A stretch of DNA of 64,000 nucleotides from Methylophilaceae bacterium (GTDB lineage: Bacteria > Pseudomonadota > Gammaproteobacteria > Burkholderiales > Methylophilaceae), in NCBI GenBank assembly GCA_028342535.1, contig JAOLWQ010000004.1:37390-101389 (forward strand). Reading direction: 5' to 3'. Positions 20,413 to 30,723 of the stretch are shown piece after piece. A model generated the notes under the pieces. It ran no database searches. It saw nothing but the letters and a program-made list of their open reading frames with translations, and was not told the DNA's origin. The stretch's first letter is position 1. Every line of letters begins with the position of its first letter. Made by a program: the position numbers and the translations under genes.

Positions 20413-21878
20413 TGAAACTTAAACTATCAATTGCACTTGTTTTTATAATTTTTACTTCTAGCAATCTATTTGCTCTTACCCTGGGTAAAATGCAAGTTAG
20501 CTCAAAGCAAGATGAGCCATTAAAGGCAATTATCGATGTTGTTTTTTCTAAAGGCGATAAAGCGTCAAATTTAAAACCAGCGATTGCTTCAAAAGCAAAT
20601 TATGAAGCAAATGGCTTGTCAAGACTTTCCATTCATTCAGATATAAAAATTATATTAAAAGAAGATGCAACTGGTGCGAAAATATTTTTAACAAGTATAG
20701 AAGCAGTAAAAGACCCTTTTTTAGATTTATTAATTCAAATTGATTCAGAAAAAGGAAGAGTTTATAAAGAATATACTGTTCTTTTGGAACCACCTTCACA
20801 AAAAAAAGTTATAGAAGTTATAAAGAATAAAGATGAAAAGATTGAGATTAAAAATGAAGTGGTAAAAGCTAAAGTCGACTCAATTAAAACTGTTGAACAA
20901 GATATAGATCCGGCTAAAAAAGAAAAAGAAGTAAAAAAAGAAAAAGAAGTCAAAAAAGAAACAAAACTTAGTTCAAAAACTATTAAACCTTCACGAGGGA
21001 AGACTCTTTATCAGATTGCAAGAGAAAATAAGCCTTCAGGCGTGACGACTGAACAAATGGTATTGGCTATCTATCAAAATAACCCCAAAGCATTTTCTGA
21101 AGATAATGTTAATACTTTAATAGGGAATAAAAAATTAAAAATCCCACCTCTAACATATTTTGAAAATCATTCACACCTTGAAGCTAGAAAAATACTTAGA
21201 GATCAAAATATTAAATGGAAAAGTAAATCAAAAAAAATAGTTAAACCTATAAAAATAAAAGAAGCTGTAAAGAAAAATATAATTGATGACAAAAGTGCTA
21301 AAAAAATTAATCAGTTAGAAAAAGAACTTTTTGAAGCTAAAAAGAAATTAGAGGAAATTGAAGAACTAAAAATTAAATCTAAAAATGATTCAACTAAAAA
21401 ACTAGAGAAACTTTCTAATCAAAAGCAAGCTACCTTAAAAGCAGATCTTGCTAATGAAGAAAAAGTTGTACAGGCGCCTGCAGAAATAAAAGATGACGGT
21501 GTTTTTGTTTCATCTATATCTGATATCGATGAAAATAAAATTGAAGAAACCATAATTAAGCAAAATGATAATAATGGGCTTCAAACAATTCATATTTTAT
21601 TGCTTGTTTTGTTCTTTATTCTTTTATTTGGTTTAATTGTTCTTATATCTCGAAGGAAAGAAAGTGAAAAGAACCAGACATTAAGAAGCTTTGTAAATGA
21701 AAATAATGACCCTAATCCAGCTGATGAATATCCTGAAGAAGTAAAAAATGAAAATGAATTTTTACAAAATATTCAACCCTCTGAGCCATCTATTAAATCT
21801 GAGAATGATGCTAAATCTGAAGAGCAAGGAAGTGATAAAAGTAAAAAAAATTATCTACCCGTAGCAGATGATGATTAA
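20412..21878 (+). CDS. fimV: FimV-like LysM membrane protein, short form
   Basis: FimV organises cell poles and type IV pili in Pseudomonas-type bacteria. The 488-residue product has a signal peptide (about 1-22), the FimV N-terminal domain (TLGKMQVSSKQDEPLKAIID; about 22-125), a Lys/Glu-rich linker, a LysM domain (KTLYQIARENKPSG; about 197-250), a coiled coil (about 295-350), one transmembrane helix (about 394-415) and an acidic cytoplasmic tail. Pseudomonas FimV is about 900 residues with a C-terminal TPR domain; here the protein stops soon after the membrane helix. I saw no downstream frame with a lost domain, so it is a short form rather than an obvious frameshift. Confidence 0.85.
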   Translation: MKLKLSIALVFIIFTSSNLFALTLGKMQVSSKQDEPLKAIIDVVFSKGDKASNLKPAIASKANYEANGLSRLSIHSDIKIILKEDATGAKIFLTSIEAVKDPFLDLLIQIDSEKGRVYKEYTVLLEPPSQKKVIEVIKNKDEKIEIKNEVVKAKVDSIKTVEQDIDPAKKEKEVKKEKEVKKETKLSSKTIKPSRGKTLYQIARENKPSGVTTEQMVLAIYQNNPKAFSEDNVNTLIGNKKLKIPPLTYFENHSHLEARKILRDQNIKWKSKSKKIVKPIKIKEAVKKNIIDDKSAKKINQLEKELFEAKKKLEEIEELKIKSKNDSTKKLEKLSNQKQATLKADLANEEKVVQAPAEIKDDGVFVSSISDIDENKIEETIIKQNDNNGLQTIHILLLVLFFILLFGLIVLISRRKESEKNQTLRSFVNENNDPNPADEYPEEVKNENEFLQNIQPSEPSIKSENDAKSEEQGSDKSKKNYLPVADDD

Positions 21879-21892
21879 ATTATAGATTTAAT

Positions 21893-22504
21893 ATGTTTTA
21901 TTCATCAATATTTTTTTCTGGGATGCTTTTATTAGTCATCTTGTCTAACTTCAACTTAATTATTAATTCAACTATTTTTTTCTTATTTTTAATTATCTCG
22001 GTTATTTATAGATTCCCATTCTTTTCTATTATTAACAAGATAAAGTACTTTATTTTTACTTTATTAATAATTTATTCATTTTCAACTCCTGGCGAAATAT
22101 TATTTTATTACTCATTTATTTCAATAACGCAAGAAGGGTTCTATTTAGGAGTAAATAATTCTTTGAGAATTATAAATACATTTTTGACTATTATGCTTTT
22201 AATGAAGCTTATTCCAAGAGAATTTTTTATTAATTTTATTATTAAAATTTGTTATCCTTTAAGCTATTTTGGTTTAAATATAAATAATTTAACTTCACGA
22301 ATTTTTTTAACTTTTGATTACCTTGATTTTTATAAAAATTATTCTTTTAAATTTTCTAATTTTATTCAAGTAATTAATAGGCATATTAAAAATAAATCTC
22401 ATGTTATTAAAACTAAAAAAATTAAAAAAATCACACCTTCAGCAATTGATTACTGTTGGATTATTTGTTTTTTTTCTTTATTTATTTTAATTCAATTTTT
22501 TTAG
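21893..22504 (+). CDS. EcfT/CbiQ-like membrane protein without nearby ATPases
   Basis: The 203-residue protein is very hydrophobic (about five helices: 5-20, 25-40, 48-65, 95-115, 185-202), rich in Phe and Ile, and very AT-rich in DNA. The middle region GFYLGVNNSLRIINTFLTIMLL followed by KLIPREFFINFI and a cluster of P/Y residues resembles the CbiQ/EcfT pattern 'G-LR---R-----T--L--T--P--' (sequence shown only in part). No ATPase (EcfA) or substrate subunit lies near. It sits between fimV and truA. The family call is tentative; what is certain is a small polytopic membrane protein. Confidence 0.55.
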   Translation: MFYSSIFFSGMLLLVILSNFNLIINSTIFFLFLIISVIYRFPFFSIINKIKYFIFTLLIIYSFSTPGEILFYYSFISITQEGFYLGVNNSLRIINTFLTIMLLMKLIPREFFINFIIKICYPLSYFGLNINNLTSRIFLTFDYLDFYKNYSFKFSNFIQVINRHIKNKSHVIKTKKIKKITPSAIDYCWIICFFSLFILIQFF

Positions 22505-22505
22505 G

Positions 22506-23297
22506 ATGAGATACGCAGCTTCTGTAGAGTATGACGGAACAAATTTTTTTGGTTGGCAACGTCAGTCATCAGTTAATAGTATTCAAGAGGAGCTTGAAAT
22601 CTCTTTATCTAAAATTACTCAGTCAAATATTAAGATTCAGGGCTCCGGAAGAACTGATGCAAGAGTTCATGCGTTAGGACAAGTATTTCATTTTGATACG
22701 GATATTATTAGACCTATTAAATCACTTACTAAGGGTGTAAATTCTTTTCTTCCTGACTCAATTAGGATTAAGTGGGTTAAAGAAGTTCCTGATGACTTTC
22801 ACGCTCGATTTTCAGCAACTTCAAGAGAATACCAATACTTATTAAATAATAACTCTATTAATTCTTCGATTTGGTCTAATTATTGTGGTTGGACTTTTTA
22901 TGAATTAGATTTTAATCTATTAATTATTGCATCTAAAAAATTTATCGGATCCCATGATTTTACTGCTTTTCGCTCGTCTGAATGCCAAGCAAAATCACCT
23001 ATAAGATCAATTAAAAATATAACAGTAGAAAAATTTGATAACTTTTATTTGTTCACTATTAATGGGGACGGTTTTTTACATCATCAAATTCGAAATATGA
23101 TTGCAGCAATTATTAACGTTGCAAGACAAGAAATGAGTGTCGATTACATTGATACCTTATTTGAAAAAAAGGATCGCAGCCTTGCTCCAGCAACTTTTTC
23201 CCCTAATGGTTTATATCTGACTAATATTAAATATGATAAAATTTGGAATCTTCCAGATAAATTAAATACACTTAATATTTTCAAGGTACAAAGTTAA
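22506..23297 (+). CDS. truA: tRNA pseudouridine(38-40) synthase TruA
   Basis: It modifies the anticodon stem-loop of tRNAs. The 263-residue protein begins with RYAASVEYDGTNFFGWQRQ, has the catalytic-Asp motif GSGRTDARVHALGQVFHF (about 47-64) and the C-terminal GDGFLHHQIRNM. It starts one base after the preceding stop. Downstream begins trpF after five bases, as in many betaproteobacteria. Confidence 0.97.
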   Translation: MRYAASVEYDGTNFFGWQRQSSVNSIQEELEISLSKITQSNIKIQGSGRTDARVHALGQVFHFDTDIIRPIKSLTKGVNSFLPDSIRIKWVKEVPDDFHARFSATSREYQYLLNNNSINSSIWSNYCGWTFYELDFNLLIIASKKFIGSHDFTAFRSSECQAKSPIRSIKNITVEKFDNFYLFTINGDGFLHHQIRNMIAAIINVARQEMSVDYIDTLFEKKDRSLAPATFSPNGLYLTNIKYDKIWNLPDKLNTLNIFKVQS

Positions 23298-23302
23298 TTA
23301 AA

Positions 23303-23926
23303 ATGAGAGCTAAAATTAAAATTTGTGGGATTACAAACATTAAAGATGCCATCGATGCAGTAGATTTAGGTGTTGACGCTCTTGGTTTTGTTTTTTTTAA
23401 AGAAAGCCCTAGGTATATTGAACCTATAAAAGCGCGTAAAATAATTAACACATTACCCGCATTCATCTTAAGAGTTGGTTTATTTGTCAACGCTTCAAAA
23501 GGAGATGTTTTATCTTCAATAAATGAGTCAGGAGTTAATATACTTCAATTTCACGGAGATGAAACGGAACAATTTTGCAATCAATTTAATTTGCCCTATA
23601 TTAAGGCCATCCCATTCCAAGATGAATTAAATTTGTTAGAATGTTGTAAATTATTTACTTCATGCTCAGCTATTTTAATAGATACTTTTTCAGATAATAT
23701 GAGGGGTGGAACAGGAAAAACGTTTAATTGGAATTTAATACCTAAAAACCTTCCATTACCATTAATTATTGCAGGCGGCTTAAATAGTGGCAACGTTTCT
23801 TTATTAATTAACTCTATAAGTCCATATGGAGTTGATGTTAGTGGCGGTGTTGAGTCAGATAAAGGAATAAAAGATTACGATATGATGAAAAATTTTGTTT
23901 TAGGAGTAAATAATGCAGGCATATGA
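23303..23926 (+). CDS. trpF: Phosphoribosylanthranilate isomerase
   Basis: A TIM-barrel enzyme of tryptophan synthesis. The 207 residues show [18 protein letters not shown] at the start (catalytic Cys), VGLFVN, LQFHGDE (about 77) and a phosphate-binding end GGLNSGNV…DVSGGVES (about 155-180). It overlaps trpB by 14 bases. trpD, trpC and trpE are not here, so the early steps are encoded elsewhere. Confidence 0.96.
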   Translation: MRAKIKICGITNIKDAIDAVDLGVDALGFVFFKESPRYIEPIKARKIINTLPAFILRVGLFVNASKGDVLSSINESGVNILQFHGDETEQFCNQFNLPYIKAIPFQDELNLLECCKLFTSCSAILIDTFSDNMRGGTGKTFNWNLIPKNLPLPLIIAGGLNSGNVSLLINSISPYGVDVSGGVESDKGIKDYDMMKNFVLGVNNAGI

Positions 23927-25115
23927 CTTACCAGATAATTTTGGCCACTTTGGACAATTTGGGGGCACCTTCGTTGCTGAAACCTTAATTGAGGCTTTAG
24001 ATGAATTGAGGGATATGTATGAAAAGTATAAAAATGATCCTGAATTCCTTGCCGAATTTAATCACGACTTAAAACATTTTGTTGGTAGACCAAGTCCTAT
24101 TTATTTTGCTGAAAGACTTACTAAAAAAATTGGGGGGGCAAAAATTTATTTAAAAAGAGAAGATTTAAATCATACAGGTGCCCACAAAGTAAATAACACT
24201 GTAGGACAAGCTTTATTAGCAAAAAAAATGGGAAAGCCTCGCGTCATTGCAGAGACAGGAGCAGGACAGCACGGAGTAGCAACGGCTACGATTGCTGCAA
24301 GGTTGGGATTGGAGTGCGTTGTTTATATGGGTTCAGAAGATGTAAAAAGACAATCACCTAATGTTTATAGAATGAAATTGCTTGGAGCAACTGTTATTCC
24401 TGTTGAGAGTGGCTCTAAAACTTTAAAAGATGCATTAAATGAAGCTTTAAGAGACTGGGTGACTAATGTATCAAATACATTTTATATTATAGGTACCGTT
24501 GCAGGACCTCATCCGTATCCAATGATGGTGCGAGATTTTAATTCTGTAGTTGGTAAAGAGTGCAAGGTTCAAATGCCAGAACTTGAAAATAAGCAACCCG
24601 ATGTAATAGTTGCTTGTGTAGGTGGAGGATCAAATGCAATGGGTATTTTTTATCCCTATATTGATGATAAAAGTGTGAAATTGGTTGGTGTTGAAGCTGC
24701 TGGAGATGGAATTGAAACCGGAAAACATGCAGCCCCATTAACATCAAATAGTCCCATTGGTGTTTTACATGGTAATAGAACCTATTTAATGCAAAATTCT
24801 GAAGGCCAGATTATCGAGACTCACTCAGTATCTGCTGGTTTAGATTACCCAGGAGTTGGTCCTGAGCATTCTTGGCTTAAAGATTCTGGAAGAGCTAGCT
24901 ATGTTGGCATTACAGATAAAGAAGCTTTAGCAGCATTTCATAACTTATGCTTAGTAGAGGGAATTATTCCAGCGCTTGAAACAAGCCATGCCCTTGCCCA
25001 TGCAGAAAAAATTGCTGCAAAAATGTCTCCAGATGAAGTTGTGTTAGTAAACCTCTCAGGAAGAGGGGATAAAGATATTAATACTGTTGCAGATATCTCA
25101 GGTATTTCTATATAA
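23913..25115 (+). CDS. trpB: Tryptophan synthase beta subunit
   Basis: It condenses indole and serine using PLP. The 400-residue protein has [15 protein letters not shown] (Schiff-base Lys about residue 90), [13 protein letters not shown], and the PLP phosphate loop [11 protein letters not shown] (about 235). It begins inside the 3' end of trpF and is followed four bases later by trpA, as expected for a channelled alpha2beta2 complex. Confidence 0.98.
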   Translation: MQAYDLPDNFGHFGQFGGTFVAETLIEALDELRDMYEKYKNDPEFLAEFNHDLKHFVGRPSPIYFAERLTKKIGGAKIYLKREDLNHTGAHKVNNTVGQALLAKKMGKPRVIAETGAGQHGVATATIAARLGLECVVYMGSEDVKRQSPNVYRMKLLGATVIPVESGSKTLKDALNEALRDWVTNVSNTFYIIGTVAGPHPYPMMVRDFNSVVGKECKVQMPELENKQPDVIVACVGGGSNAMGIFYPYIDDKSVKLVGVEAAGDGIETGKHAAPLTSNSPIGVLHGNRTYLMQNSEGQIIETHSVSAGLDYPGVGPEHSWLKDSGRASYVGITDKEALAAFHNLCLVEGIIPALETSHALAHAEKIAAKMSPDEVVLVNLSGRGDKDINTVADISGISI

Positions 25116-25118
25116 ATT

Positions 25119-25934
25119 ATGTCAAGAATTCAAGCTACTTTTAAATCGTTAAAAAATAAAAAACAGAAAGCATTAGTTCCATTCTTTACTGCTGGCGATC
25201 CTCATCCAGGTAAAACAGTTGAAATAATGAATGCCCTTGTAGATTCTGGTGCTGACATGATTGAGCTTGGAATACCATTTTCTGACCCTATGGCTGATGG
25301 CCCAGTTATTCAGAGAGCAAGTGAAAGAGCATTAAAGAATAGTGTGGGGATTACCACAACGATTAAATTAGCTGCTGAATTTAGAAAAAATAACAAAATG
25401 ACACCGCTAATTCTTATGGGTTATGCTAATCCAATCGAAGCCATTGGCATTGATAATTTTATATCATTAATTAAGAATGCTGATATAGATGGGGTTATAA
25501 CTGTCGATTATCCTCCAGAAGAATCAGTGCAATTTGTTAAGAAATTAAAAGAAAATAATATAGATAGCATTTTTCTTATATCACCAACAACAGATGATAA
25601 GAGGCTTAAATTGATAATTAATCAAGCAACTGGTTTTCTCTACTATGTTTCTTTAAAAGGGGTAACTGGGTCAGCAAATATAGACATTAAAGAGGTATCA
25701 GAAAAAGTTAAGAATATAAAAACATTTACAGATCTTCCACTAGGAGTTGGTTTTGGTGTAAGAGATGCCAAAACTGCAAAAGAAGTTGCAGAAATTTCAG
25801 ATGCCGTCGTTATAGGAAGTAGAATAGTTCAAGAAATTGAAAACTCAAATGATAAAGATTTAATTAATAATATTAGAAATTTGATGGTTGAAATAAAAAG
25901 CTCTATTAATAAAAATAGTGAAACTTCAGAATGA
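25119..25934 (+). CDS. trpA: Tryptophan synthase alpha subunit
   Basis: It cleaves indole-3-glycerol phosphate to indole. The 271-residue TIM barrel contains [10 protein letters not shown], the catalytic Glu in [19 protein letters not shown] (about 47-65), [22 protein letters not shown] and [10 protein letters not shown]. Its stop overlaps the accD start (ATGA). Confidence 0.97.
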   Translation: MSRIQATFKSLKNKKQKALVPFFTAGDPHPGKTVEIMNALVDSGADMIELGIPFSDPMADGPVIQRASERALKNSVGITTTIKLAAEFRKNNKMTPLILMGYANPIEAIGIDNFISLIKNADIDGVITVDYPPEESVQFVKKLKENNIDSIFLISPTTDDKRLKLIINQATGFLYYVSLKGVTGSANIDIKEVSEKVKNIKTFTDLPLGVGFGVRDAKTAKEVAEISDAVVIGSRIVQEIENSNDKDLINNIRNLMVEIKSSINKNSETSE

Positions 25935-26785
25935 GCTGGTTAAAGAATATTATTCCACCTAAAATTAAAAGAATTGTAGGTCGGGGCAAAAAAAATATCC
26001 CTGAAGGCTTATGGAATAAATGTCAAACATGCCAAACTGTTCTATATAAAACTGATTTAGAAAAGAATTTAGAGGTTTGTTCTAATTGTGGCTTTCATAA
26101 TCGAATTTCAGCAAGATTAAGACTTACTATGCTCTTAGACACGCCAAATCAAATCGAACTTGGAAGAGAGATAAAGTCAATAGACCCCTTAAAATTTAAG
26201 GATACAAAATCTTATAAAGATAGGCTAATCTCAACACAAAAAGAACTCGGAGAAAATGATGCTTTAATTGTTCTTGAAGGTAAAATTGAGTCTATCCCAG
26301 TGGTTATAGCAGCATTCGAGTTTAGTTTCATGGGGGGGTCAATGGGTTCTGTAGTAGGTGAGAAATTTGTTCTGGCAGTTAATGCTGCTATTGAAAATCA
26401 AAGTCCTTTTATATGTGTTTCGGCAAGTGGTGGCGCTAGAATGCAAGAAGGTTTGTTGTCTTTAATGCAAATGGCTAAAACTAGCGCAGTTTTAACAAAG
26501 CTAGCCGCCTCAAAATTACCATTCATCTCAATTCTTACTGACCCAACAATGGGTGGTGTTTCGGCAAGCTTTGCAATGTTAGGTGATGTTATTATTGCTG
26601 AACCAAAAGCTCTAATTGGATTTGCTGGCCCCAGAGTAATTGAATCTACTGTAAGAGAAAAGCTTCCTGAAGGATTTCAAAGATCAGAATTTTTATTAGA
26701 ACATGGCGCAATTGATTTGATTGTTGATAGAAGGCAAATGAGAAAATCTCTTGTTGACCTAATAACTCATCTAAGCCCTAGTTGA
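25931..26785 (+). CDS. accD: Acetyl-CoA carboxylase, carboxyltransferase beta subunit
   Basis: AccD with AccA transfers carboxyl from biotin to acetyl-CoA in fatty-acid synthesis. The 284 residues have an N-terminal zinc ribbon ([16 protein letters not shown] then CSNCGFH; about 33-60), the acyl-CoA region [11 protein letters not shown] and the oxyanion loops [11 protein letters not shown] (about 157) and [16 protein letters not shown]. It overlaps trpA upstream and folC downstream by four bases each. Confidence 0.97.
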   Translation: MSWLKNIIPPKIKRIVGRGKKNIPEGLWNKCQTCQTVLYKTDLEKNLEVCSNCGFHNRISARLRLTMLLDTPNQIELGREIKSIDPLKFKDTKSYKDRLISTQKELGENDALIVLEGKIESIPVVIAAFEFSFMGGSMGSVVGEKFVLAVNAAIENQSPFICVSASGGARMQEGLLSLMQMAKTSAVLTKLAASKLPFISILTDPTMGGVSASFAMLGDVIIAEPKALIGFAGPRVIESTVREKLPEGFQRSEFLLEHGAIDLIVDRRQMRKSLVDLITHLSPS

Positions 26786-28041
26786 GAAAACTTCACGAGT
26801 ATATAAATAATTTTTATTCTGATACTGCTGATCAGGCCATAAAGATGGGGCTCGATAGGGTAGGTAGCGTAAAAAATTCTGTTAATCTTGAGCCAATATT
26901 TCCAATTATTACTGTTGGTGGAACTAATGGTAAAGGTTCGGTTTGTGCTTTCTTAGAGACGATTTATAGTAAAGCTGGTTATTCTGTTGGTTGTTTCACC
27001 TCTCCTCATCTTTTTAAATTTAATGAAAGAATTAGGATAGATCTAGAACAAGTTAAAGATAAAACTATTATTAAATCTCTAGATTTAATTAATTCAAAAA
27101 AAAAATTAACAAAGCTTACTTATTTTGAAATAACCACTTTGGCAGCGATGAATATATTTATTGAGCAAAAAGTAGACATAGCTATTTTAGAGGTTGGGCT
27201 AGGGGGAAGATTAGATGCAGTCAATATTTTTGAGCCAGATCTATCTATAATTACCTCAATAGGAATGGACCATCAAGAATTTTTGGGGGACACTATTGAA
27301 GAAATTGCACATGAGAAATCAGGAATATGTAGGCCCCATAAGCATACAATTTTAAATTTTGAAAATATACCAAAATCTATGATTATGGAATTAAATAAAT
27401 TAAAAACATCATTATCAATTCTTAATGAAGATTATTCTTATAATCTCTCTTCGAAAAACTATAGTTTTAGAAGTAATAATATTTCGATGAGCGAATTACC
27501 TGCACCACAGCTTAAAGGAAATAAACAGCTCACAAACCTAGCCGGATGTCTTCGTGCAATTAGCCTGCTTCAGAGTAAAATACCCGTAACATTAAATTCA
27601 ATTAAAAATGGTATTAGAGATACAAAGATAAATGGCCGGCTCCAAATTCTATCGAAGCAACCTTATATCTTGGCTGATGTAGCACATAATTATGATGCTA
27701 CAATTAATTTATATAATTTTTTTAGCACTTCAAAAAAGAGTGGAAAAGTTTATGCTGTCTTTTCTATCCTAGAAAATAAGAATACTGAACAAGTGTTAAT
27801 GCCATTTGCTGATATTGTAGACGAATGGTTTATAAGCGAAATAAAAGATAATAGAGCACAAAAAATAGATGTGATAATTAATACACTTAAAAAATATAAC
27901 AACAAAGTAGTTATTAGCAAGTTTAATACTTTAGATAAAGCTTATGAGAATGCTCGGAATAAATCCAATCTAAATGATAATATAATAATCTATGGTTCTT
28001 TTTTTGCAGTTAGTGAAATTATGAAAGGAATAAAAATATAA
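26782..28041 (+). CDS. folC: Folylpolyglutamate synthase / dihydrofolate synthase
   Basis: It adds glutamate to folates, retaining the C1 carriers that matter for methylotrophy. The 419 residues have the P-loop [16 protein letters not shown] (about 47-62), [14 protein letters not shown] and [12 protein letters not shown], with a Mur-ligase-like C-terminal domain. The start is TTG, whose TTGA overlaps the accD stop; no ATG gives the conserved N-terminus [12 protein letters not shown]. accD-folC-SPOR-cvpA-purF is a conserved order. Confidence 0.94.
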   Translation: MRKLHEYINNFYSDTADQAIKMGLDRVGSVKNSVNLEPIFPIITVGGTNGKGSVCAFLETIYSKAGYSVGCFTSPHLFKFNERIRIDLEQVKDKTIIKSLDLINSKKKLTKLTYFEITTLAAMNIFIEQKVDIAILEVGLGGRLDAVNIFEPDLSIITSIGMDHQEFLGDTIEEIAHEKSGICRPHKHTILNFENIPKSMIMELNKLKTSLSILNEDYSYNLSSKNYSFRSNNISMSELPAPQLKGNKQLTNLAGCLRAISLLQSKIPVTLNSIKNGIRDTKINGRLQILSKQPYILADVAHNYDATINLYNFFSTSKKSGKVYAVFSILENKNTEQVLMPFADIVDEWFISEIKDNRAQKIDVIINTLKKYNNKVVISKFNTLDKAYENARNKSNLNDNIIIYGSFFAVSEIMKGIKI

Positions 28042-28556
28042 TGGTTGTTGCGAAAGAATCTTTTCATGGAAGTGTAATAATTAAAAGAGCCAAAAGAAGG
28101 CTTATTGGCGCAATTACTATTTTAATTATTTTATTTACACTGTCGTTATTTTTTATTAAAAATACAGAACAAGTTGAAGTAAATAAAGAAATAAAAGTTT
28201 CATTTTTAGAGATGGCTCCAGCAAGTTTTAATAAAAAAGAAAATACAGAAAAAGTTGAGCTTATTGAGCTAAGTTCTGCAAATTTTAAAAAAAGAACCAA
28301 TACTGTTAATAAAGTAAAAAATAATGCTAAAATTTTTACTGTCCAAATTGGAATATTTAGCGATACAAATAAAACACAACAACTGAGTAATCAAATAAAT
28401 AATATCGGACTAGAGACTCAGATAAAGAAAATAAAGATCTCTGGTAAAGAAAAAATAAAACTTACAACGCAATTCTTTAGTTCTGAAAAAGAGGCTAAAA
28501 AAGCTCTAATAAAATTAAAGAATGCTAATTTTCCTGGTTTAATTAAGCGACAATAG
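28041..28556 (+). CDS. dedD: SPOR-domain cell-division protein (DedD-like)
   Basis: The 171-residue protein has a short cytoplasmic end, one transmembrane helix (about 23-42), a Lys/Asn-rich periplasmic linker and a C-terminal SPOR domain (about 98-170: FTVQIGIFSDTNKTQQLSNQ to the end). SPOR domains bind denuded septal peptidoglycan. Position between folC and cvpA supports DedD. It overlaps the folC stop by one base. Confidence 0.88.
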   Translation: MVVAKESFHGSVIIKRAKRRLIGAITILIILFTLSLFFIKNTEQVEVNKEIKVSFLEMAPASFNKKENTEKVELIELSSANFKKRTNTVNKVKNNAKIFTVQIGIFSDTNKTQQLSNQINNIGLETQIKKIKISGKEKIKLTTQFFSSEKEAKKALIKLKNANFPGLIKRQ

Positions 28557-28560
28557 TTTA

Positions 28561-29061
28561 ATGAGTTATCTCGATTATTTTTTTATTTTTATTATTTCTT
28601 TTTCTTTATTAGTCGGCTGCTATAGGGGTTTCACACGTGAATTACTATCTTTAACTGGTTGGGTTCTGGCATTTTATTTTGCCAATCTTTTTAGTGGTGA
28701 CTTTTTAAAATATGTACCTTTTGAGTTTGCAGAACATATAAATTTTATAATAATTTATTTGGCTATATTTGTAATTGTTTTGTTGTTAGCAGCGTTTGTT
28801 GCAACTTTATTAAATCGATTAATTAAAAATATTGGCTTAGGTTTTTTAAATATTATTATGGGAAGTATTTTTGGCTTGATGAGAGGGATCTTGATAGCTT
28901 TTATTATAATTTTTCTTATTGAAAAAACATCTTTTATGGGTGAATTTGATTTAGCTCGATCAAAGACTATTCCTGTTATTAAGTTATTAATGCAAAAAAC
29001 TTTATCTTATTTACCCCACGAATGGAGTAACAAGGTAAAATACGATCCTATTCTGACCTAA
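28561..29061 (+). CDS. cvpA: CvpA-family inner-membrane protein
   Basis: The 166-residue protein has four transmembrane helices (about 5-22, 28-45, 62-88, 100-122). It has the family features GCYRGFTRELLSLTGWVLAF near the N-terminus and LGFLNIIMGSIFGLMRG. CvpA is needed for colicin V production in E. coli and affects membrane or envelope homeostasis. It precedes purF by 17 bases, the usual cvpA-purF pair. Confidence 0.93.
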   Translation: MSYLDYFFIFIISFSLLVGCYRGFTRELLSLTGWVLAFYFANLFSGDFLKYVPFEFAEHINFIIIYLAIFVIVLLLAAFVATLLNRLIKNIGLGFLNIIMGSIFGLMRGILIAFIIIFLIEKTSFMGEFDLARSKTIPVIKLLMQKTLSYLPHEWSNKVKYDPILT

Positions 29062-29078
29062 TTTTAAGAGAGTTAATT

Positions 29079-30620
29079 ATGTGTGGAATAATTGGTATTG
29101 TTGCTAATAATGCTGTAAATCAGATGCTTTACGATGGTTTACTTGTATTGCAACATAGAGGTCAAGACGCAGCAGGTATAGCTACCTGTAATGCAGGCCG
29201 AATCAAAATGCATAAAAATAATGGCCTTGTAAAGGATGTTTTTCACACGAGGCACATGCGAAATTTAACAGGTAATATTGGTATAGGCCACGTTCGCTAT
29301 CCAACAGCCGGTTCCTCCTCTGTTGCCGAAGCTCAACCATTTTATGTAAACTCCCCGTATGGCATTGTGTTAGGCCATAACGGTAACTTAACAAATTCTG
29401 AGAGGCTTAAAAATGATATGTTTAAAGAAGATCTTAGACATATTAATACCAACTCTGATTCAGAGGTTCTATTAAATGTTCTAGCGAATTCAATTGGAAA
29501 AGCTACCCAAGAAAATGTTTTAACATCCGATATAATTTTTGACGCAGTTAGTTCTGTTTATGAAAGATGTGAGGGTGCCTTTGCCGTCGTTTCTATGATT
29601 AATAATTTTGGATTGCTAGCTTTTAGAGATCCGAATGGTATTAGACCTCTTGTTATTGGCGTAAATGAAACAATAGATGGTCCTGAATATATTGTAGCCT
29701 CAGAAAGTGTTGCGCTTGACGTTCTAGGCTTTAAGCTTTTGAGAGATGTAGAGCCAGGAGAGGCTATTTTTATCGATATGGATGGTAATTTTTACTCAAA
29801 ACAATGTATGCAAAATACTAGTCAATCACCCTGTATTTTTGAGTATGTATATTTAGCAAGACCAGACTCAATGATTGATGGTGTCTCTGTTTACCAAACC
29901 AGACTAAATATGGGTAAATCACTCGCTAAAAAAATTAAAAAAGAGTGGCGTAACATTAAAATTGATGTTGTTATTCCAATTCCAGATACAAGTCGACCAA
30001 GTGCTCTCGAAGTATCTTTGATGTTAAACGCAGATTTTCGTGAAGGTTTTATTAAGAATAGATATATTGGAAGAACTTTTATCATGCCGGGACAAGCACT
30101 AAGAAAAAAATCTGTAAGACAAAAATTAAATCCAATCAAGGTTGAATTTGAAGGTAAAAATGTTTTATTAATCGATGATTCTATTGTAAGAGGAACTACG
30201 GCTAGAGAAATTGTTCAAATGGCTAGAGATGCAGGGGCTAAAAATGTTTATTTAGCATCCGCGGCACCACCAGTAAGATACCCTAACGTATATGGCATTG
30301 ATATGCCGTCAAGACATGAATTAATAGCTTTTGATAAAATTGATAAAGATATATGTAAGGAAATTGGTGCTGATGGGCTTATTTATCAAGACTTAGAAGA
30401 ATTGAAGAAAAATATTACTCAAGAAAGTAAAGATTTAAAAACTTTTGATTGTTCTTGTTTTGATGGAATATACGTAACAGGAAAAATTGATGAAAATTAC
30501 TTAAATAAACTTGAGTCACAAAGAGCGGATAATATTAAAAATATTGATACATCAATTACAACATCTCAATTAGATTTTAGTTTTACACTTCCTGAAAGTG
30601 AGGAAGGCGAGCTGGCTTAA
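29079..30620 (+). CDS. purF: Amidophosphoribosyltransferase
   Basis: This is the first committed step of purine synthesis. After Met removal Cys1 is the glutaminase nucleophile (MCGIIGIVANNAVN). The 513-residue protein has LQHRGQDAAGIAT, GIGHVRYPTAG, RDPNGIRPL and the PRPP loop VLLIDDSIVRGTTAREIV (about 365-382). A ribosome-binding site is weak (AGAG). This is the last gene of the arg-to-pur block; the metZ leader begins about 40 bases later. Confidence 0.98.
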   Translation: MCGIIGIVANNAVNQMLYDGLLVLQHRGQDAAGIATCNAGRIKMHKNNGLVKDVFHTRHMRNLTGNIGIGHVRYPTAGSSSVAEAQPFYVNSPYGIVLGHNGNLTNSERLKNDMFKEDLRHINTNSDSEVLLNVLANSIGKATQENVLTSDIIFDAVSSVYERCEGAFAVVSMINNFGLLAFRDPNGIRPLVIGVNETIDGPEYIVASESVALDVLGFKLLRDVEPGEAIFIDMDGNFYSKQCMQNTSQSPCIFEYVYLARPDSMIDGVSVYQTRLNMGKSLAKKIKKEWRNIKIDVVIPIPDTSRPSALEVSLMLNADFREGFIKNRYIGRTFIMPGQALRKKSVRQKLNPIKVEFEGKNVLLIDDSIVRGTTAREIVQMARDAGAKNVYLASAAPPVRYPNVYGIDMPSRHELIAFDKIDKDICKEIGADGLIYQDLEELKKNITQESKDLKTFDCSCFDGIYVTGKIDENYLNKLESQRADNIKNIDTSITTSQLDFSFTLPESEEGELA

Positions 30621-30662
30621 CTTTTTCTATGCTTGTATTTTTTTATATAAAGAGCATAATAA

Positions 30663-30716
30663 TTTTACGCTGTTTTGATTCAGATTGCAGGGCGTAAAAA
30701 AAATAACTGCTAAATC
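30663..30716 (+). promoter_or_regulatory. SAM-II-like riboswitch aptamer upstream of metZ (predicted)
   Basis: A hairpin has arms TTTTACGC (30663-30670) and GCGTAAAA (30692-30699). Its 21-base loop can pair with the tail to make an H-type pseudoknot: GCAG 30687-30690 with CTGC 30707-30710, and GATT 30677-30680 with AATC 30713-30716. The loop holds ATTGCA and the tail GCTAAA, two sequence blocks I associate with SAM-II class aptamers (which also have a single hairpin whose loop pairs with a tail). The next gene makes homocysteine for methionine, a fitting target. The pairing is directly seen; the ligand is inference. A Rfam covariance search would settle the class. Confidence 0.72.
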
Positions 30717-30723
30717 GATTGAT

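Noticed and set aside
30621..30660. Separate metZ promoter TTGTAT-N16-CATAAT at 30633-30660
   Set aside because: The implied start would fall inside the first arm of the aptamer hairpin, so read-through from purF or another start is as likely; not listed as a feature.
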